Positions 51,519 to 61,930 of a stretch of DNA of 64,000 bases are shown here, in pieces. The stretch covers positions 1 to 64,000 of the forward strand of contig NZ_FYAM01000027.1 in assembly GCF_900185645.1 (NCBI RefSeq), in the 5' to 3' direction. The notes under the pieces were generated by a model. The model was not told where the DNA came from. It worked only from the letters and a program-made list of their open reading frames with translations, and did not search any database. Both the position numbers and the translations under genes were made by a program. The DNA comes from Clostridium sp. BSD9I1. Lineage in GTDB: Bacteria > Bacillota > Clostridia > Clostridiales > Clostridiaceae. How positions within the stretch are numbered: position 1 is the first letter of the stretch; every line of letters begins with the position of its first letter.

Positions 51519-52169
51519 TTGAATATAATTTTATTAGGTCCTCCAGGAGCTGGAAAAGGGACTCAGGCTAAATTAATAAGTGAAAAGTATTCCATACCAC
51601 ATATATCTACAGGAGATATTTTTAGAAAGAATATTTCTGAAAAAACGCCCCTAGGAGTAAAGGCAAAAGGCTACATGGATAAGGGTCAGTTAGTTCCTGA
51701 TGAGTTAACTATAGATCTAGTTAAAGACAGATTACAACATGATGATTGTAAGAATGGATTTCTTCTAGATGGATTCCCAAGAACAGTTGCACAAGCAGAA
51801 GCATTAGATGAATTTTTACATGAAAATAATCAAAGCATAAATTCTTCACTTTTAATAGATGTTCCTCAGGAGTATATACTTGAGAGAATGACTGGAAGAA
51901 GAGTTTGTAATTCATGTGGAGCAAGTTATCATGTAAAATTCAATCCTTCAAAGGTTGAAGGAAAATGTGATGTTTGTGGAAGTGAGTTAATTCAAAGAAA
52001 AGATGATTCAGAAGAAACAGTTAGAGAAAGACTTGACGTTTATTCAAAGCAGACGCAACCTTTAATTCAGTACTATAGTGATAAAGAAGTGTTATCCACT
52101 ATAGATGGTACAAGAGAAATAAAAGAAGTATTTGAGAATATTTCTGATATTTTGGGGAGCGAAAAATAA
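51519..52169 (+). CDS. adk: Adenylate kinase
   Basis: A 216-residue long-form adenylate kinase, balancing ATP, ADP and AMP. P-loop [10 protein letters not shown] (near 7-16) and DGFPRT near 84. The lid domain has four cysteines (CNSC near 130, CDVC near 150), so it is the zinc-lid type. TTG 51519 follows TTGGAGATGG. map begins directly after its stop. Confidence 0.97.
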   Translation: MNIILLGPPGAGKGTQAKLISEKYSIPHISTGDIFRKNISEKTPLGVKAKGYMDKGQLVPDELTIDLVKDRLQHDDCKNGFLLDGFPRTVAQAEALDEFLHENNQSINSSLLIDVPQEYILERMTGRRVCNSCGASYHVKFNPSKVEGKCDVCGSELIQRKDDSEETVRERLDVYSKQTQPLIQYYSDKEVLSTIDGTREIKEVFENISDILGSEK

Positions 52170-52922
52170 ATGATATTAATTAAAAATGATATGGAAATTG
52201 AATATATGAGGCAAGCAGGTAAAGTTGTGGGTGACACTCTAGCAAAACTTCAAGAGGTTATAAAGCCTGGTATAACTACTGCAGACTTGGATAAAATAGC
52301 TGAGGAATTTATTGCAAAAAGGGGTGCTAAGCCATCTTTTAAAGGGTATCATGGATTCCCAGCTTCCATATGTACATCAGTAAATAGTGAAGTAGTACAT
52401 GGAATTCCTTCTAAAGATAGAGTGCTTCAAGAGGGAGATATAATAAGCATAGATTGCGGAGCTATACTTAATGGGTACCATGGTGATGCGGCAAGAACAT
52501 TTGCTGTAGGCAATATATCCAAGGAAGCAGAGCAACTAATTAATGTAACTAGAGAAGGTTTTTTCAAAGGCATAGAAAAGGCTATAGTAGGTAATAGACT
52601 AACAGATATTTCACACTCAATTCAAATGTATGTGGAAGGTTTTGGGTATTCTATTGTTAGAGACTATGTTGGTCATGGTATAGGAAGAGATATGCATGAA
52701 GCTCCTGAAGTTCCTAACTTCGGTAGACCTGGAAGAGGACCAAAATTGACTAAGGGTATGGTGCTAGCCATAGAGCCGATGGTAAATATAGGCGCATATC
52801 AAGTTTTTGTAGAAGATAATGAATGGACAGTATTAACAAGTGATAATAGCTTATCTGCTCATTATGAAAATACAGTAGCTATCTTAGAAAATGGACCGGA
52901 AATATTAACACTAGGTCAGTAG
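52170..52922 (+). CDS. map: Methionine aminopeptidase, type I
   Basis: A 250-residue enzyme that removes N-terminal methionine. Metal ligands lie in the DCGA and HGDAART regions (two Asp), GHGIGRDMHEAPEV (His), AIEPM (Glu) and ENTV (Glu). ATG 52170 follows the adk stop immediately; the SD GGGGAG lies within adk. Confidence 0.97.
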   Translation: MILIKNDMEIEYMRQAGKVVGDTLAKLQEVIKPGITTADLDKIAEEFIAKRGAKPSFKGYHGFPASICTSVNSEVVHGIPSKDRVLQEGDIISIDCGAILNGYHGDAARTFAVGNISKEAEQLINVTREGFFKGIEKAIVGNRLTDISHSIQMYVEGFGYSIVRDYVGHGIGRDMHEAPEVPNFGRPGRGPKLTKGMVLAIEPMVNIGAYQVFVEDNEWTVLTSDNSLSAHYENTVAILENGPEILTLGQ

Positions 52923-52933
52923 AGGTGAATAAT

Positions 52934-53215
52934 TTGGAACAAAACGACCACATTGGCAAGGTAGTGTATTCTAAAGCTGGAAGAGATAAGGATAGGCTTT
53001 TTGTGATTGTTGCAAAGCTAAATGAAGAGTATGTATATATTTCAGATGGAAGCTTAAGACTAATAGAAAATCCTAAAAAGAAGAAAATAAAACACTTATC
53101 TTTTACCAACATATTATCAGAAGAAATTAGAGAATTAATACTATCAGGAAATACAATTAATAATTCATTAATTAGAAAGTTTTTGCAGTCTCACGACATG
53201 AATAAGGAGGTTTGA
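52934..53215 (+). CDS. KOW-domain RNA-binding protein (L14e-like)
   Basis: A protein of about 93 residues with an N-terminal KOW/SH3-like domain (GKVVYSKAGRDKDRLFVIV, about 8-26) and a basic KKKKIKHLS patch, like the L14e/L27e-type proteins found between map and infA in many Firmicutes. A ribosome or translation role is inferred from place and domain. I prefer TTG 52934, 6 nt after AGAGGTG; GTG 52925 overlaps this SD and would give 96 residues. Confidence 0.82.
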   Translation: MEQNDHIGKVVYSKAGRDKDRLFVIVAKLNEEYVYISDGSLRLIENPKKKKIKHLSFTNILSEEIRELILSGNTINNSLIRKFLQSHDMNKEV

Positions 53216-53221
53216 GACCTT

Positions 53222-53440
53222 ATGTCAAAGGAAGATGTAATTGAAATGCAGGGTACTGTATTAGAAGCTTTACCTAATGCAATGTTTGAAGTAGAACTAG
53301 AAAGTGGTCATAAGATATTAGCACATATTTCTGGAAAGCTAAGAATGAATTTTATCAAAATTTTACCAGGTGATAAAGTAACTGTTGAGTTATCTCCATA
53401 TGATTTGACACGTGGAAGAATAACCTGGAGAGCAAAGTAA
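53222..53440 (+). CDS. infA: Translation initiation factor IF-1
   Basis: A 72-residue OB-fold factor that blocks the A site during initiation. Start [21 protein letters not shown] and motif [17 protein letters not shown] are diagnostic. SD AAGGAGG lies 11 nt before ATG 53222, slightly long. Confidence 0.97.
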   Translation: MSKEDVIEMQGTVLEALPNAMFEVELESGHKILAHISGKLRMNFIKILPGDKVTVELSPYDLTRGRITWRAK

Positions 53441-53443
53441 TAA

Positions 53444-53569
<126 letters not shown>

Positions 53570-53585
53570 TTAAAGTCAATAATGT

Positions 53586-53631
53586 TTTAGGTGCGGCTGA
53601 CGTTAGAAGCTAGTCTTTCTAATGGCCTAAA
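53586..53631 (+). promoter_or_regulatory. Hairpin in the rpmJ-rpsM spacer
   Basis: Outer helix TTTAGG (53586-53591) with CCTAAA (53626-53631) and inner helix TTAGAA (53603-53608) with TTCTAA (53617-53622), joined by a large asymmetric internal loop rich in G. No T run and no promoter follow. It could be a ribosomal protein control site for the alpha operon; this is inference. Confidence 0.4.
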
Positions 53632-53692
53632 CTTTAGATATAAATAAATTCATATTACTCATAAAGAAGATATTCAGGAGGTGTAAATTTTA

Positions 53693-54064
53693 ATGGCAAG
53701 AATAGCAGGTATTGACCTACCAAAGGAAAAAAGAATAGAAATAGGCATAACCTACATTTATGGAATTGGATTACCAACAGCTCATAAAGTTCTTAAAGAA
53801 ACAGGAATAAATCCAGACACAAGAGTTAGAGATTTAACTGAAGAAGAAGTAAACTCATTAAGAGACTATATAAATAAGAATTTATTAGTTGAGGGTGATT
53901 TAAGAAGAGATATCGCTCTTGATATAAAGAGATTAATGGAAATAGGATCTTACAGAGGAATAAGACACAGAAAAGGTCTTCCAGTAAGAGGTCAGAAAAC
54001 TAAGACCAATGCTAGAACTAGAAAAGGTCCTAAGAAAATGGTTGCGAGCAAAAAGAAGAAATAA
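53693..54064 (+). CDS. rpsM: 30S ribosomal protein S13
   Basis: A 123-residue S13 of the 30S head. Start [17 protein letters not shown] and [20 protein letters not shown] near 92-111 are typical. ATG 53693 follows CAGGAGGTG. A 123-nt structured spacer lies before it. Confidence 0.97.
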   Translation: MARIAGIDLPKEKRIEIGITYIYGIGLPTAHKVLKETGINPDTRVRDLTEEEVNSLRDYINKNLLVEGDLRRDIALDIKRLMEIGSYRGIRHRKGLPVRGQKTKTNARTRKGPKKMVASKKKK

Positions 54065-54093
54065 GATCTAATAATAAATAAGGAGGGATAAAG

Positions 54094-54492
54094 ATGGCAG
54101 CTGGATCAAAGGTTAAAAAGACAAGAAGAAGAAAAGAAAGAAAAAATGTTGAACATGGTTGTGCTCATATACAATCAACTTTCAACAATTCTATAGTTAC
54201 TATAACTGATGCCGTTGGAAATGCATTATCTTGGTCAAGTGCAGGAGGACTAGGATTTAGAGGCTCAAGAAAGAGTACTCCATTTGCAGCTCAGATGGCA
54301 GCAGAAACTGCAGCAAAGGCAGCTATGGAACACGGTTTAAAGAGTGTAGAAGTTTTAGTTAAAGGACCAGGAGCAGGTAGGGAAGCGGCTATAAGATCAC
54401 TACAGGCAGCTGGACTTGAAGTAACTTTAATTAAGGATGTTACTCCAATACCACATAATGGTTGTAGACCACCAAAGAGAAGAAGAGTCTAA
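54094..54492 (+). CDS. rpsK: 30S ribosomal protein S11
   Basis: A 132-residue S11 of the platform, by the mRNA exit. Motifs [18 protein letters not shown] and the C-terminal [15 protein letters not shown] are diagnostic. SD AAGGAGGG. Confidence 0.97.
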   Translation: MAAGSKVKKTRRRKERKNVEHGCAHIQSTFNNSIVTITDAVGNALSWSSAGGLGFRGSRKSTPFAAQMAAETAAKAAMEHGLKSVEVLVKGPGAGREAAIRSLQAAGLEVTLIKDVTPIPHNGCRPPKRRRV

Positions 54493-54521
54493 TATTATAG
54501 TAATAGGAGGTGTAATTTTAA

Positions 54522-55142
54522 ATGGCAAGATATACTGGAGCAGTTTGCAGACTTTGCAGAAGAGAAGGATTAAAGCTATTCCTTAAAGGAGATAGATGTT
54601 ATACAGATAAATGTGCGATCGCAAGAAGAGGATACGCACCTGGACAACATGGACAGAGTAGAAAGAAGATCTCTAACTATGGATTACAGTTAAGAGAAAA
54701 GCAGAAGGCTAAGAGAATATACGGGTTATTAGAAAAGCAGTTCAGAATGAATTATGATAGAGCTGAAAGAGTAAAAGGCATAACAGGTGAAACTCTATTA
54801 AAGCTTCTTGAAATGAGACTTGATAATGTAGTTTATAGATTAGGTTACGGAAGTTCAAGAAAAGAAGCAAGACAGTTAGTAACTCATGGACATTTCTTAG
54901 TAAATGGAAAGAAAGTAGATATACCTTCTTACCAAGTAGCTGTAAATGATGTTATAGCTGTATGTGAAAAGAGTAGAGCTAGTGAAACTTTCAAAGTATT
55001 TGCTGAAAATCCAAAAACTTTACCAAACTGGTTATCTGGAAATCCAGAAAACTTTGAAGGTAAAGTAATAAGTGAACCAGCAAGAGTTGATATAGATGTA
55101 CCTGTAAACGAAACATTAATAGTAGAGTTATACAGCAAATAA
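54522..55142 (+). CDS. rpsD: 30S ribosomal protein S4, cysteine-containing form
   Basis: A 206-residue S4, an early 16S binder and, in E. coli, repressor of the alpha operon. Four cysteines at the N-terminus (C9, C12, C26, C31) form a likely zinc site, unlike the cysteine-free S4 of many bacteria. The S4 RNA-binding domain [20 protein letters not shown] lies near 94-113. SD AGGAGGTG. Confidence 0.97.
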   Translation: MARYTGAVCRLCRREGLKLFLKGDRCYTDKCAIARRGYAPGQHGQSRKKISNYGLQLREKQKAKRIYGLLEKQFRMNYDRAERVKGITGETLLKLLEMRLDNVVYRLGYGSSRKEARQLVTHGHFLVNGKKVDIPSYQVAVNDVIAVCEKSRASETFKVFAENPKTLPNWLSGNPENFEGKVISEPARVDIDVPVNETLIVELYSK

Positions 55143-55211
55143 TAATTAGCTTAATTAAAAGAATCAGTTGCCCTCAACGTCAATTTATATAAATAAAAAG
55201 GAGGGTTCTAA

Positions 55212-56159
55212 ATGTTAGAAATAGAAAAGCCTAAAATAGAATGTGTAGAAATGGCTGAGGATGGTTCATATGGCAAGTTTGTTATAGAGCCACTAGAAAG
55301 AGGCTATGGAACAACCCTAGGAAATGCTTTAAGAAGAATATTACTTTCTTCATTACCTGGAGCAGCTGTTAATCACATAAAAATTGAAAATGTCCTTCAT
55401 GAGTTTTCTACTGTTAAGGGAGTAAAAGAGGATGTAGCTGAGTTAATACTAAACATAAAGATGTTAGCTTTAAAAATGAATGGTGATGGACCTAGAACTA
55501 TATATATAGATGCACAAGGACCAGGCGAAGTTACAGCAGGAGATATTAAAGCAGATGGTGATATAGAAATAATCAATAAAGATTTACATATAGCTACCCT
55601 TGATGATGAAGCAAGACTTTACATTGAGCTAATAGTAAATAGAGGTAGAGGATATGTCACTCAAAGCAAGAATAAGGCAGAAGGTATGCCTATAGGAACT
55701 ATTCCTGTGGATTCAATTTATACTCCGATAAAAAGGGTCAACTTTACTGTTGAAAATACAAGAGTAGGCCAAATAACTGACTATGATAAGTTAACACTTG
55801 AATTATGGACTAATGGAACGATTATGCCAGATGAAGCTGTAAGCTTATCATCTAAAATATTAATTGAGCACTTTAAATTATTTATGACTTTAACAGATCA
55901 CGCAAACAACGTAGAAATAATGGTAGAAAAAGAAGAAGATAAAAAAGAAAAAGTTTTAGAAATGACTATTGAAGAATTAGATTTATCTGTTAGAAGTTAT
56001 AATTGCTTAAAGAGAGCAGGAATTAATACAGTTCAAGAATTAACAGAAAAAACTATGGATGATATGATGAAAGTTAGAAATCTAGGTAAGAAATCCCTAG
56101 AAGAAGTAGAACAAAAGCTTGAAGCTTTAGGCTTAGGTTTGAAACAAAGTGAGGAATAA
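55212..56159 (+). CDS. rpoA: DNA-directed RNA polymerase subunit alpha
   Basis: A 315-residue alpha subunit. The N-terminal assembly domain includes [20 protein letters not shown] (near 30-49). The C-terminal domain, which binds UP elements and activators, includes [19 protein letters not shown] and [18 protein letters not shown] 55212 follows AAAAGGAGGG. It stands between rpsD and rplQ as usual. Confidence 0.97.
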   Translation: MLEIEKPKIECVEMAEDGSYGKFVIEPLERGYGTTLGNALRRILLSSLPGAAVNHIKIENVLHEFSTVKGVKEDVAELILNIKMLALKMNGDGPRTIYIDAQGPGEVTAGDIKADGDIEIINKDLHIATLDDEARLYIELIVNRGRGYVTQSKNKAEGMPIGTIPVDSIYTPIKRVNFTVENTRVGQITDYDKLTLELWTNGTIMPDEAVSLSSKILIEHFKLFMTLTDHANNVEIMVEKEEDKKEKVLEMTIEELDLSVRSYNCLKRAGINTVQELTEKTMDDMMKVRNLGKKSLEEVEQKLEALGLGLKQSEE

Positions 56160-56200
56160 TTCACATATAGAATTTGCGTAAAAGGTAAGGAGGTATAGAG

Positions 56201-56542
56201 ATGGCAGGATATCGTAAATTAGGTCGTCCAACTGACCAAAGAAGAGCTATGCTTAGAAATCTAGTTACTAGTTTCTTAAAAACTGGGAAAATAGAAACTA
56301 CAGAAACTAGAGCAAAAGAAGCAAAAAACTTAGCTGAAAAAATGATCACTCTAGGAAAAAGAGGAGATCTTCATGCAAGAAGACAGGCACTTGCATTTAT
56401 AACAGAAGAAGAAGTAGTTACAAACTTATTTGAAAATATAGCTCCTAAATATGCTGAAAGAAACGGTGGATATACTAGAATGTATAAAGTAGGTCCAAGA
56501 AGAGGCGATGGAGCTGAAATTGTTATATTAGAATTAGTATAG
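56201..56542 (+). CDS. rplQ: 50S ribosomal protein L17
   Basis: A 113-residue L17 at the tunnel exit. Start [20 protein letters not shown] is diagnostic. It is the short Gram-positive length. The 70-nt gap to ecfA1 contains an inverted repeat (TTAGGGGATTAAGG near 56546) but no clear terminator, so the ECF genes may be cotranscribed. Confidence 0.96.
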   Translation: MAGYRKLGRPTDQRRAMLRNLVTSFLKTGKIETTETRAKEAKNLAEKMITLGKRGDLHARRQALAFITEEEVVTNLFENIAPKYAERNGGYTRMYKVGPRRGDGAEIVILELV

Positions 56543-56612
56543 CAGCTTAGGGGATTAAGGAAATAGCTTAGTCCCCGTTTTAATATTTTGTTAACCACTA
56601 CGAGGTGTTTAA

Positions 56613-57458
56613 ATGAAAACAAAAATGATTGAATGTAGGGACGTAGTGTATAAGTATGAGGAACATGGTGAGGAAAAGGTTAAGATTGCTGTGAATCACG
56701 TAAGTTTAGAAATAACTAGAGGTGAATTTGTAGTAGTTTTAGGAAGAAATGGTTCTGGAAAGTCTACTTTGGCAAAACATTTAAATGCACTTTTAATTCC
56801 TACAGAAGGCAAAGTATATGTAAATGACTTAGATACATCAGTAGCAGAAGATATATGGAGTATACGAAATGCAGCAGGAATGGTATTTCAAAATCCTGAT
56901 AATCAAATAGTGGCTACTATAGTAGAAGAAGATGTTGCCTTTGGACCTGAAAATTTAGGGGTAGATCCTACTGAAATACGTAATAGAGTAGATGACTCTT
57001 TAAAAAGGGTAAACATGTATGAATATCGAAAACATGCACCTCATTTATTATCTGGTGGTCAAAAACAACGAATAGCTATTGCAGGAGTGTTAGCTATGAT
57101 GCCAAAATGCATCATTTTTGATGAGCCTACAGCTATGTTAGATCCATCAGGAAGAAGAGAAGTAGTAAGGACTATAAAAGAACTAAATAAGAAATATGGC
57201 ATTACTATTATACTTATTACTCACTATATGGAAGAAGCAGTAGAAGCTGATAGAATAATTGTTATGGATTCAGGAAAGGTAATTGAAGAAGGATCGCCTA
57301 GGGAGATTTTTAGTAAAGTGGAAACTATGAAGAAAACAGGCCTTGATGTACCTCAAGTGACAGAATTAGCTTATGAACTTCAAAAAGAGGGAATACATAT
57401 TAATTCAGATATACTAACTATTGATGAGATGGTGAATGTGTTATGCCAATTAAAATAG
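56613..57458 (+). CDS. ecfA1: ECF transporter ATPase EcfA1
   Basis: A 281-residue ABC ATPase of an energy-coupling factor transporter. Walker [10 protein letters not shown] near 43, signature LSGGQKQR near 146, Walker [13 protein letters not shown] near 166, and H-loop LITH near 201. It forms a heterodimer with EcfA2 and powers vitamin uptake through exchangeable S components; none is encoded here, which is usual for group II ECF modules. It overlaps ecfA2 by 16 nt. Confidence 0.95.
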   Translation: MKTKMIECRDVVYKYEEHGEEKVKIAVNHVSLEITRGEFVVVLGRNGSGKSTLAKHLNALLIPTEGKVYVNDLDTSVAEDIWSIRNAAGMVFQNPDNQIVATIVEEDVAFGPENLGVDPTEIRNRVDDSLKRVNMYEYRKHAPHLLSGGQKQRIAIAGVLAMMPKCIIFDEPTAMLDPSGRREVVRTIKELNKKYGITIILITHYMEEAVEADRIIVMDSGKVIEEGSPREIFSKVETMKKTGLDVPQVTELAYELQKEGIHINSDILTIDEMVNVLCQLK

Positions 57459-58297
57459 AAAACTTGACTCATATATATATGAAGGGGACTCCTTTTGAAA
57501 AGGTGGCCTTAGATAATGTTTCTATAGAAATAAATAATGGAGAATTTATAGCCCTTATAGGGCATACTGGTTCTGGGAAATCCACTCTTATACAACATAT
57601 TAATGGTTTACTTAAGCCTAGCTCAGGAAATATAGTTGTAGATGATGTTAATATTACTGCTAAGGGCGTTAAGCTATCAGATATAAGGAAAAAGGTTGGA
57701 TTGGTATTTCAATACCCAGAATATCAATTATTTGAAGAAACTATAGAAAAGGATATAGCATTTGGTCCCAAAAACTTAGGATTAAATGATGAAGAAGTAG
57801 TAAAAAGGGTCAAAAGAGCAATGAATATAGTTGGATTAGATTATGAAACCTATAAAGATAAGTCTCCATTTGAATTAAGTGGAGGCCAAAAAAGAAGAGT
57901 TGCAATAGCAGGGGTTGTAGCTATGGAACCTAAGGTTCTTATATTAGATGAACCCACAGCAGGTCTTGACCCAAAAGGTAGAGATGATATATTAGGAAAT
58001 ATAAAGGAACTCCATAATGAATATAACATGACTATTATATTAGTTTCACATAGTATGGAGGATGTAGCAAAATTGGCTACTAGAATACTAGTGATGGATA
58101 AAGGAAAATGTATCTTAAATGGGACACCTTCTAAAATATTTAAGGAAATAAATACTTTAGAAAGTGTAGGGCTAGGAGTTCCACAGGTAACTTATTTAGT
58201 ACAAAGATTAAGAGAAAAAGGCTTCGACATATCTGAAGATGTATTTACTGTAGAACAAGCTAAAACAGAGATCCTAAAGGCTTTGAAGAAAAACTAA
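57443..58297 (+). CDS. ecfA2: ECF transporter ATPase EcfA2
   Basis: A 284-residue second ABC ATPase. Walker [10 protein letters not shown] near 40, Q-loop [13 protein letters not shown], signature LSGGQKRR near 145 and Walker [13 protein letters not shown]. The Q-loop FQYPEYQLF is characteristic of EcfA2, versus FQNPDNQIV in EcfA1. The start overlaps the end of ecfA1; ecfT follows by 23 nt. Confidence 0.95.
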   Translation: MPIKIENLTHIYMKGTPFEKVALDNVSIEINNGEFIALIGHTGSGKSTLIQHINGLLKPSSGNIVVDDVNITAKGVKLSDIRKKVGLVFQYPEYQLFEETIEKDIAFGPKNLGLNDEEVVKRVKRAMNIVGLDYETYKDKSPFELSGGQKRRVAIAGVVAMEPKVLILDEPTAGLDPKGRDDILGNIKELHNEYNMTIILVSHSMEDVAKLATRILVMDKGKCILNGTPSKIFKEINTLESVGLGVPQVTYLVQRLREKGFDISEDVFTVEQAKTEILKALKKN

Positions 58298-58320
58298 ATT
58301 TTATTGTTAGGAGAATAGCT

Positions 58321-59124
58321 ATGATTAAAGATATTACTTTAGGACAATATATTCCAGGTGATTCTTTTGTTCATAAATTAGATCCGAGAACAAAAATCCT
58401 GATATCTTTAATATATATAATTGATTTATTTATAGTTAATAATTTTAAAGGGTATGCTTTTATAGTCTTATTTACTGGAGCAGCAGTAATAGTATCAAAA
58501 GTTCCCTTTAAATACATATATAAGGGACTAAAACCTATATTTATATTAATACTGATTACTGCTTTATTAAATATATTTATGACTAGTGGAGGAAGGATTG
58601 TTTTTAAGTGGCATTTTATAACTATATATGAGCAAGGATTAAGATTGGCAGCATTTATGGTTATAAGGCTAATATTTTTAATTATAGGAACTTCACTTCT
58701 TACTCTTACTACTTCACCAATAGAGCTCACGGATGGGATAGAAAAATTATTAAATCCTTTCAAGAAAATAGGGCTACCAGCTCATGAGCTAGCAATGATG
58801 ATGACTATAGCTTTAAGATTCATTCCTACTTTAATGGATGAAACGGATAAGATAATGAAGGCCCAGATGGCAAGGGGAGCAGACTTTGAGTCGGGTAACA
58901 TTATCCAAAGGGCAAAAAGTCTTATTCCTCTTTTAGTACCGTTATTCATAAGTTCTTTTAGAAGGGCGGATGAGCTAGCTATGGCAATGGAAGCACGATG
59001 CTATAGAGGTGGAGAGGGTAGAACTAGAATGAAGCAATTAAAATTTTCTAAAAGAGATGTAGTAGCTTGTATAGTTATTATGCTATTAGTAGCTACATCC
59101 GTAGGAAGTAGATTTTGGGTATGA
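58321..59124 (+). CDS. ecfT: ECF transporter membrane subunit EcfT
   Basis: A 267-residue membrane protein with several hydrophobic segments (about 25-60, 70-90, 105-130 and 245-265). The two coupling-helix motifs with Ala-Arg-Gly are present: AQMARGADFESG near 182 and AMEARCYRGGEGR near 221. It joins the ATPases to the S components. It overlaps truA in ATGA. Confidence 0.95.
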   Translation: MIKDITLGQYIPGDSFVHKLDPRTKILISLIYIIDLFIVNNFKGYAFIVLFTGAAVIVSKVPFKYIYKGLKPIFILILITALLNIFMTSGGRIVFKWHFITIYEQGLRLAAFMVIRLIFLIIGTSLLTLTTSPIELTDGIEKLLNPFKKIGLPAHELAMMMTIALRFIPTLMDETDKIMKAQMARGADFESGNIIQRAKSLIPLLVPLFISSFRRADELAMAMEARCYRGGEGRTRMKQLKFSKRDVVACIVIMLLVATSVGSRFWV

Positions 59125-59861
59125 TTAAAAATATAAAACTTACTATTGAGTATAACGGAACTAGTTTTTATGGATGGCAAAAACAACCTAATGCTAGAAC
59201 TGTACAAGGTACAATAGAAGAATGCATAGCTAAAGTTACTCAAGAAGAAGTAGAGGTTATAGGATGTAGCCGTACGGATTCAGGAGTGCATGCTAAAAGA
59301 TTTGTATGTAATTTTGCTACTAGTAGCAAAATACCAAGCGAAAAATTTAGTTATGCAATTAATAGAATACTTCCACCTGAAATCATAATATTAGAATCTG
59401 AGGAAGTTACCTTAGATTTCCATGCACGATTTAGCTGTAAAGGAAAGCGGTATGTATATAGTATATTAAGTAGAACATGGCCATCTCCTATTAAAAGGGA
59501 TTTTACATATCATGTTAAAGATGAATTAGATATAGATAAGATGAATGAAGCTGCAAGGTATCTTATTGGGCGACATGATTTTGCATCCTTTAGAAATTTA
59601 GGGAGCAGTGTTCAATCTACCGTAAGAACAATTACAGAATTAAACATTATAAAAAATAATGAATTAATTGAAATTAAAGTTGCAGGAGATGGATTTTTAT
59701 ATAATATGGTTAGAATTATAAGTGGTACTCTGTTAGATGTAGGACTTAATAGAAAAGAACCAAAAGATATTAAAGTCATATTAGAGTCTAGAGATAGAAG
59801 GAATGCAGGAAGATCATTGCCTGCAGCAGGGTTATGTCTAGATGAAGTATTTTATTATTAG
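59121..59861 (+). CDS. truA: tRNA pseudouridine synthase A
   Basis: A 246-residue TruA that makes pseudouridine at tRNA positions 38-40. The catalytic Asp is in GCSRTDSGVHA (near 50-60), and GDGFLYNMVRIISGTLL lies near 194-210. I start at ATG 59121, which overlaps the ecfT stop by 4 nt; TTG 59115 adds two residues without better SD spacing. Order ecfT-truA-rplM is standard in Firmicutes. Confidence 0.95.
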   Translation: MIKNIKLTIEYNGTSFYGWQKQPNARTVQGTIEECIAKVTQEEVEVIGCSRTDSGVHAKRFVCNFATSSKIPSEKFSYAINRILPPEIIILESEEVTLDFHARFSCKGKRYVYSILSRTWPSPIKRDFTYHVKDELDIDKMNEAARYLIGRHDFASFRNLGSSVQSTVRTITELNIIKNNELIEIKVAGDGFLYNMVRIISGTLLDVGLNRKEPKDIKVILESRDRRNAGRSLPAAGLCLDEVFYY

Positions 59862-59872
59862 CATAAAATTTA

Positions 59873-59901
59873 TTGACACACCAGGTACATTGTATTATAA
59901 T
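59873..59901 (+). promoter_or_regulatory. rplM-rpsI promoter
   Basis: TTGACA at 59873-59878 and TATAAT at 59896-59901, spacing 17: a full consensus promoter just after truA. It is one of the best in the window. Confidence 0.9.
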
Positions 59902-59907
59902 AAATAA

Positions 59908-60000
59908 TGTTTGTATCTTAACATAATAGTATAAGAGATCCACTAGCCCCGGGTCTTTATATAGAACGCATATAGTTGAGTGTTTATTAGTTCAAGGAGG
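59908..60000 (+). promoter_or_regulatory. L13 ribosomal protein leader
   Basis: A leader of about 95 nt before rplM contains a hairpin AAGAGATCC / GGGTCTTT (near 59931-59958) and downstream repeats close to the SD. Place and size fit the known Firmicutes L13 leader. I could not test the covariance model. Confidence 0.6.
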
Positions 60001-60007
60001 GAAAAGG

Positions 60008-60442
60008 ATGAAATCATACGTTGCAAAACCAGAACAAGTTGAAAGAAAATGGTATATAGTTGATGCTGCTGGCAAACCATTAGGTAGAGTTGCTAGCCAA
60101 GTTGCTTCAATATTAAGAGGTAAGAATAAGCCAGTATTTACACCACATGTAGATACAGGAGATTTCGTTATAATAATCAATTCAGAAAAGGTAGTATTAA
60201 CAGGAAAGAAATTAGATCAGAAGATGTTAAGACACCATTCTCTATATCCAGGTGGATTAAAGGAAACTCCATACAGAGAAGCTTTAGCTAAGAAACCTGA
60301 ATTTGTATTTGAAGAAGCAGTTAGAAGAATGCTTCCAAAGGGAGTACTTGGAAGACAAATGCTTAGAAAATTAAAAGTATACAGAGGTTCAGAACATAAT
60401 CATGAAGCTCAGAATCCAGAAGTACTTGAATTAAAATACTAA
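60008..60442 (+). CDS. rplM: 50S ribosomal protein L13
   Basis: A 144-residue L13. Motifs [20 protein letters not shown] near 14-33 and the central [14 protein letters not shown] are diagnostic. ATG 60008 follows CAAGGAGGG. It has its own consensus promoter and leader, and pairs with rpsI. Confidence 0.97.
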   Translation: MKSYVAKPEQVERKWYIVDAAGKPLGRVASQVASILRGKNKPVFTPHVDTGDFVIIINSEKVVLTGKKLDQKMLRHHSLYPGGLKETPYREALAKKPEFVFEEAVRRMLPKGVLGRQMLRKLKVYRGSEHNHEAQNPEVLELKY

Positions 60443-60472
60443 TTGGTAGAGCTTATAGAAGGAGGAGTTAAA

Positions 60473-60865
60473 ATGGCAAAGGTTCAGTATATCGGAACTG
60501 GTAGAAGAAAGAAATCTGTTGCAAGAGTAAGATTAGTACCAGGTGAAGGAAAAGTAATAGTTAATAAAAGAGATATAGAAAATTATTTTGGATTAGAAAC
60601 ATTAAGAGTTATAGTTAACCAACCATTAGTATTAACAGCTACTAAAGAAAAATTTGATGTAATTGTTAACGTTCATGGTGGTGGACTTACTGGTCAGGCA
60701 GGAGCTATAAGACATGGTATATCAAGAGCTTTATTAAAAGCTGATGAAAACTTAAAGCCTACATTAAAGGCAGAAGGATTCTTAACAAGAGATCCAAGAA
60801 TGAAGGAAAGAAAGAAATACGGTCTTAAAAAGGCAAGAAGAGCTCCACAGTTCTCAAAGAGATAA
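60473..60865 (+). CDS. rpsI: 30S ribosomal protein S9
   Basis: A 130-residue S9 whose C-terminal tail ([11 protein letters not shown]) reaches P-site tRNA. I choose ATG 60473 after AAGGAGGAG; a longer frame from 60443 runs through this SD. Terminator at 60874. Confidence 0.97.
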   Translation: MAKVQYIGTGRRKKSVARVRLVPGEGKVIVNKRDIENYFGLETLRVIVNQPLVLTATKEKFDVIVNVHGGGLTGQAGAIRHGISRALLKADENLKPTLKAEGFLTRDPRMKERKKYGLKKARRAPQFSKR

Positions 60866-60873
60866 TATTTCAC

Positions 60874-60902
60874 AAAAAGAGAGGAAACCCCTCTCTTTTT
60901 TT
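60874..60902 (+). terminator. rplM-rpsI terminator
   Basis: Perfect stem AAAAAGAGAGG / CCTCTCTTTTT around AAACC, running into T. It ends the long ribosomal region. Confidence 0.93.
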
Positions 60903-60993
60903 ATTTTTAGAAATAATTACATAAAACATTTTATAATAAAAAAAATATATAAGGTAAAAACTATTATAGGATTAGAAAGGAGGGATAAAAGTA

Positions 60994-61704
60994 TTGTTAA
61001 GACAACACAAAAAAATTTATTTTTTTTCCTTAATACTATTAACAATTATAGTGTGGAAATGCATACCAAATGTATTGGCAGAAAAGGAAATAACAAATGA
61101 AAAATCTTCAAGGGTAATTCTTTTAGATCCAGGACATGGAGGAATTGATGGAGGTGCTGTATCACCTACAGGAACTGTAGAAAAACATATAAACTTAGAT
61201 ATAAGTAATAAATTGAAAAGTGAGTTAGAAAAGCAAGGGTTTAAGGTGATAATGACCAGGGAAGAAGATAAAGGATTATATAGTGATATTGGGTCAGTAA
61301 GACAAAAGAAGAGAGAGGATCTTAGTAATAGGTCTAAAATGATAATGGAAAGTAACTGTGACGTTTTCGTGAGTATACATTTAAATATGTTTCCTCAAAG
61401 AAAGTATTATGGGGCTCAAGTTTGGTATGCCAGCAACGAGTCTAGCAGTAAACTAGCTAACATTATACAAAGTAATTTAAAGGCTTATATAGATAATGGA
61501 AATAACAGAATAGAAAAACCAGCTAAGGACGAATATAGAGTATTGAGAAATGTTGGAGAAGTCCCTGCTGTATTAATTGAATGTGGTTTTTTATCAAATG
61601 AAGTAGAGGAATCTAAACTTAAAACTGATATATATCAAGAAAAAATAGCTAAAGTAATTGCATTATCAATACAATCTTATTTTGAGAAGTTAGCTGATTC
61701 ATAA
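60994..61704 (+). CDS. cwlD: N-acetylmuramoyl-L-alanine amidase CwlD
   Basis: A 236-residue zinc amidase of the Amidase_3 family, with an N-terminal membrane or signal segment (about 7-27). Zinc and catalytic motifs: LDPGHGGIDGGAV near 44-56, SIHLN near 128 and the catalytic Glu in IECGFLSN near 200. CwlD trims the spore cortex to make muramic delta-lactam, needed for germination, so it supports a spore former. TTG 60994 follows AAAGGAGGG. I see no clear terminator after it. Confidence 0.92.
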   Translation: MLRQHKKIYFFSLILLTIIVWKCIPNVLAEKEITNEKSSRVILLDPGHGGIDGGAVSPTGTVEKHINLDISNKLKSELEKQGFKVIMTREEDKGLYSDIGSVRQKKREDLSNRSKMIMESNCDVFVSIHLNMFPQRKYYGAQVWYASNESSSKLANIIQSNLKAYIDNGNNRIEKPAKDEYRVLRNVGEVPAVLIECGFLSNEVEESKLKTDIYQEKIAKVIALSIQSYFEKLADS

Positions 61705-61881
61705 ATATATAGATTTAATACTTATATCGTAATTACAAAAATGATATAATATTAAAATGAAATTATGTATAAATTAATGTAAAATTATAAGGTTTTTAGT
61801 TGAAATTATAGTGAAATTTTTAATAAAAGTAACTAGTCTGATTATATTGTATATAAATAGACAAAAACTTAAAAAAATTTA

Positions 61882-61899
61882 ATGTTTTTTAAAAAACAT
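61882..61899. repeat. AT-rich perfect palindrome upstream of the GntR promoter
   Basis: ATGTTTTTTAAAAAACAT is an 18-nt perfect palindrome ending just before the predicted -35 of the GntR gene. It may be a protein site, a curved-DNA element or a weak terminator for cwlD. The surrounding gap 61705-61930 shows nothing else. Confidence 0.5.
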
Positions 61900-61900
61900 A

Positions 61901-61929
61901 TTGATGTTAGATATCGGTTATGTTATTAT
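61901..61929 (+). promoter_or_regulatory. Promoter of the GntR-type regulator gene
   Basis: TTGATG at 61901-61906 and TATTAT at 61924-61929, spacing 17, with TG extension (TGTTATTAT). The predicted start site, near 61936, lies inside the inverted repeat that follows. Confidence 0.65.
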
Positions 61930-61930
61930 T

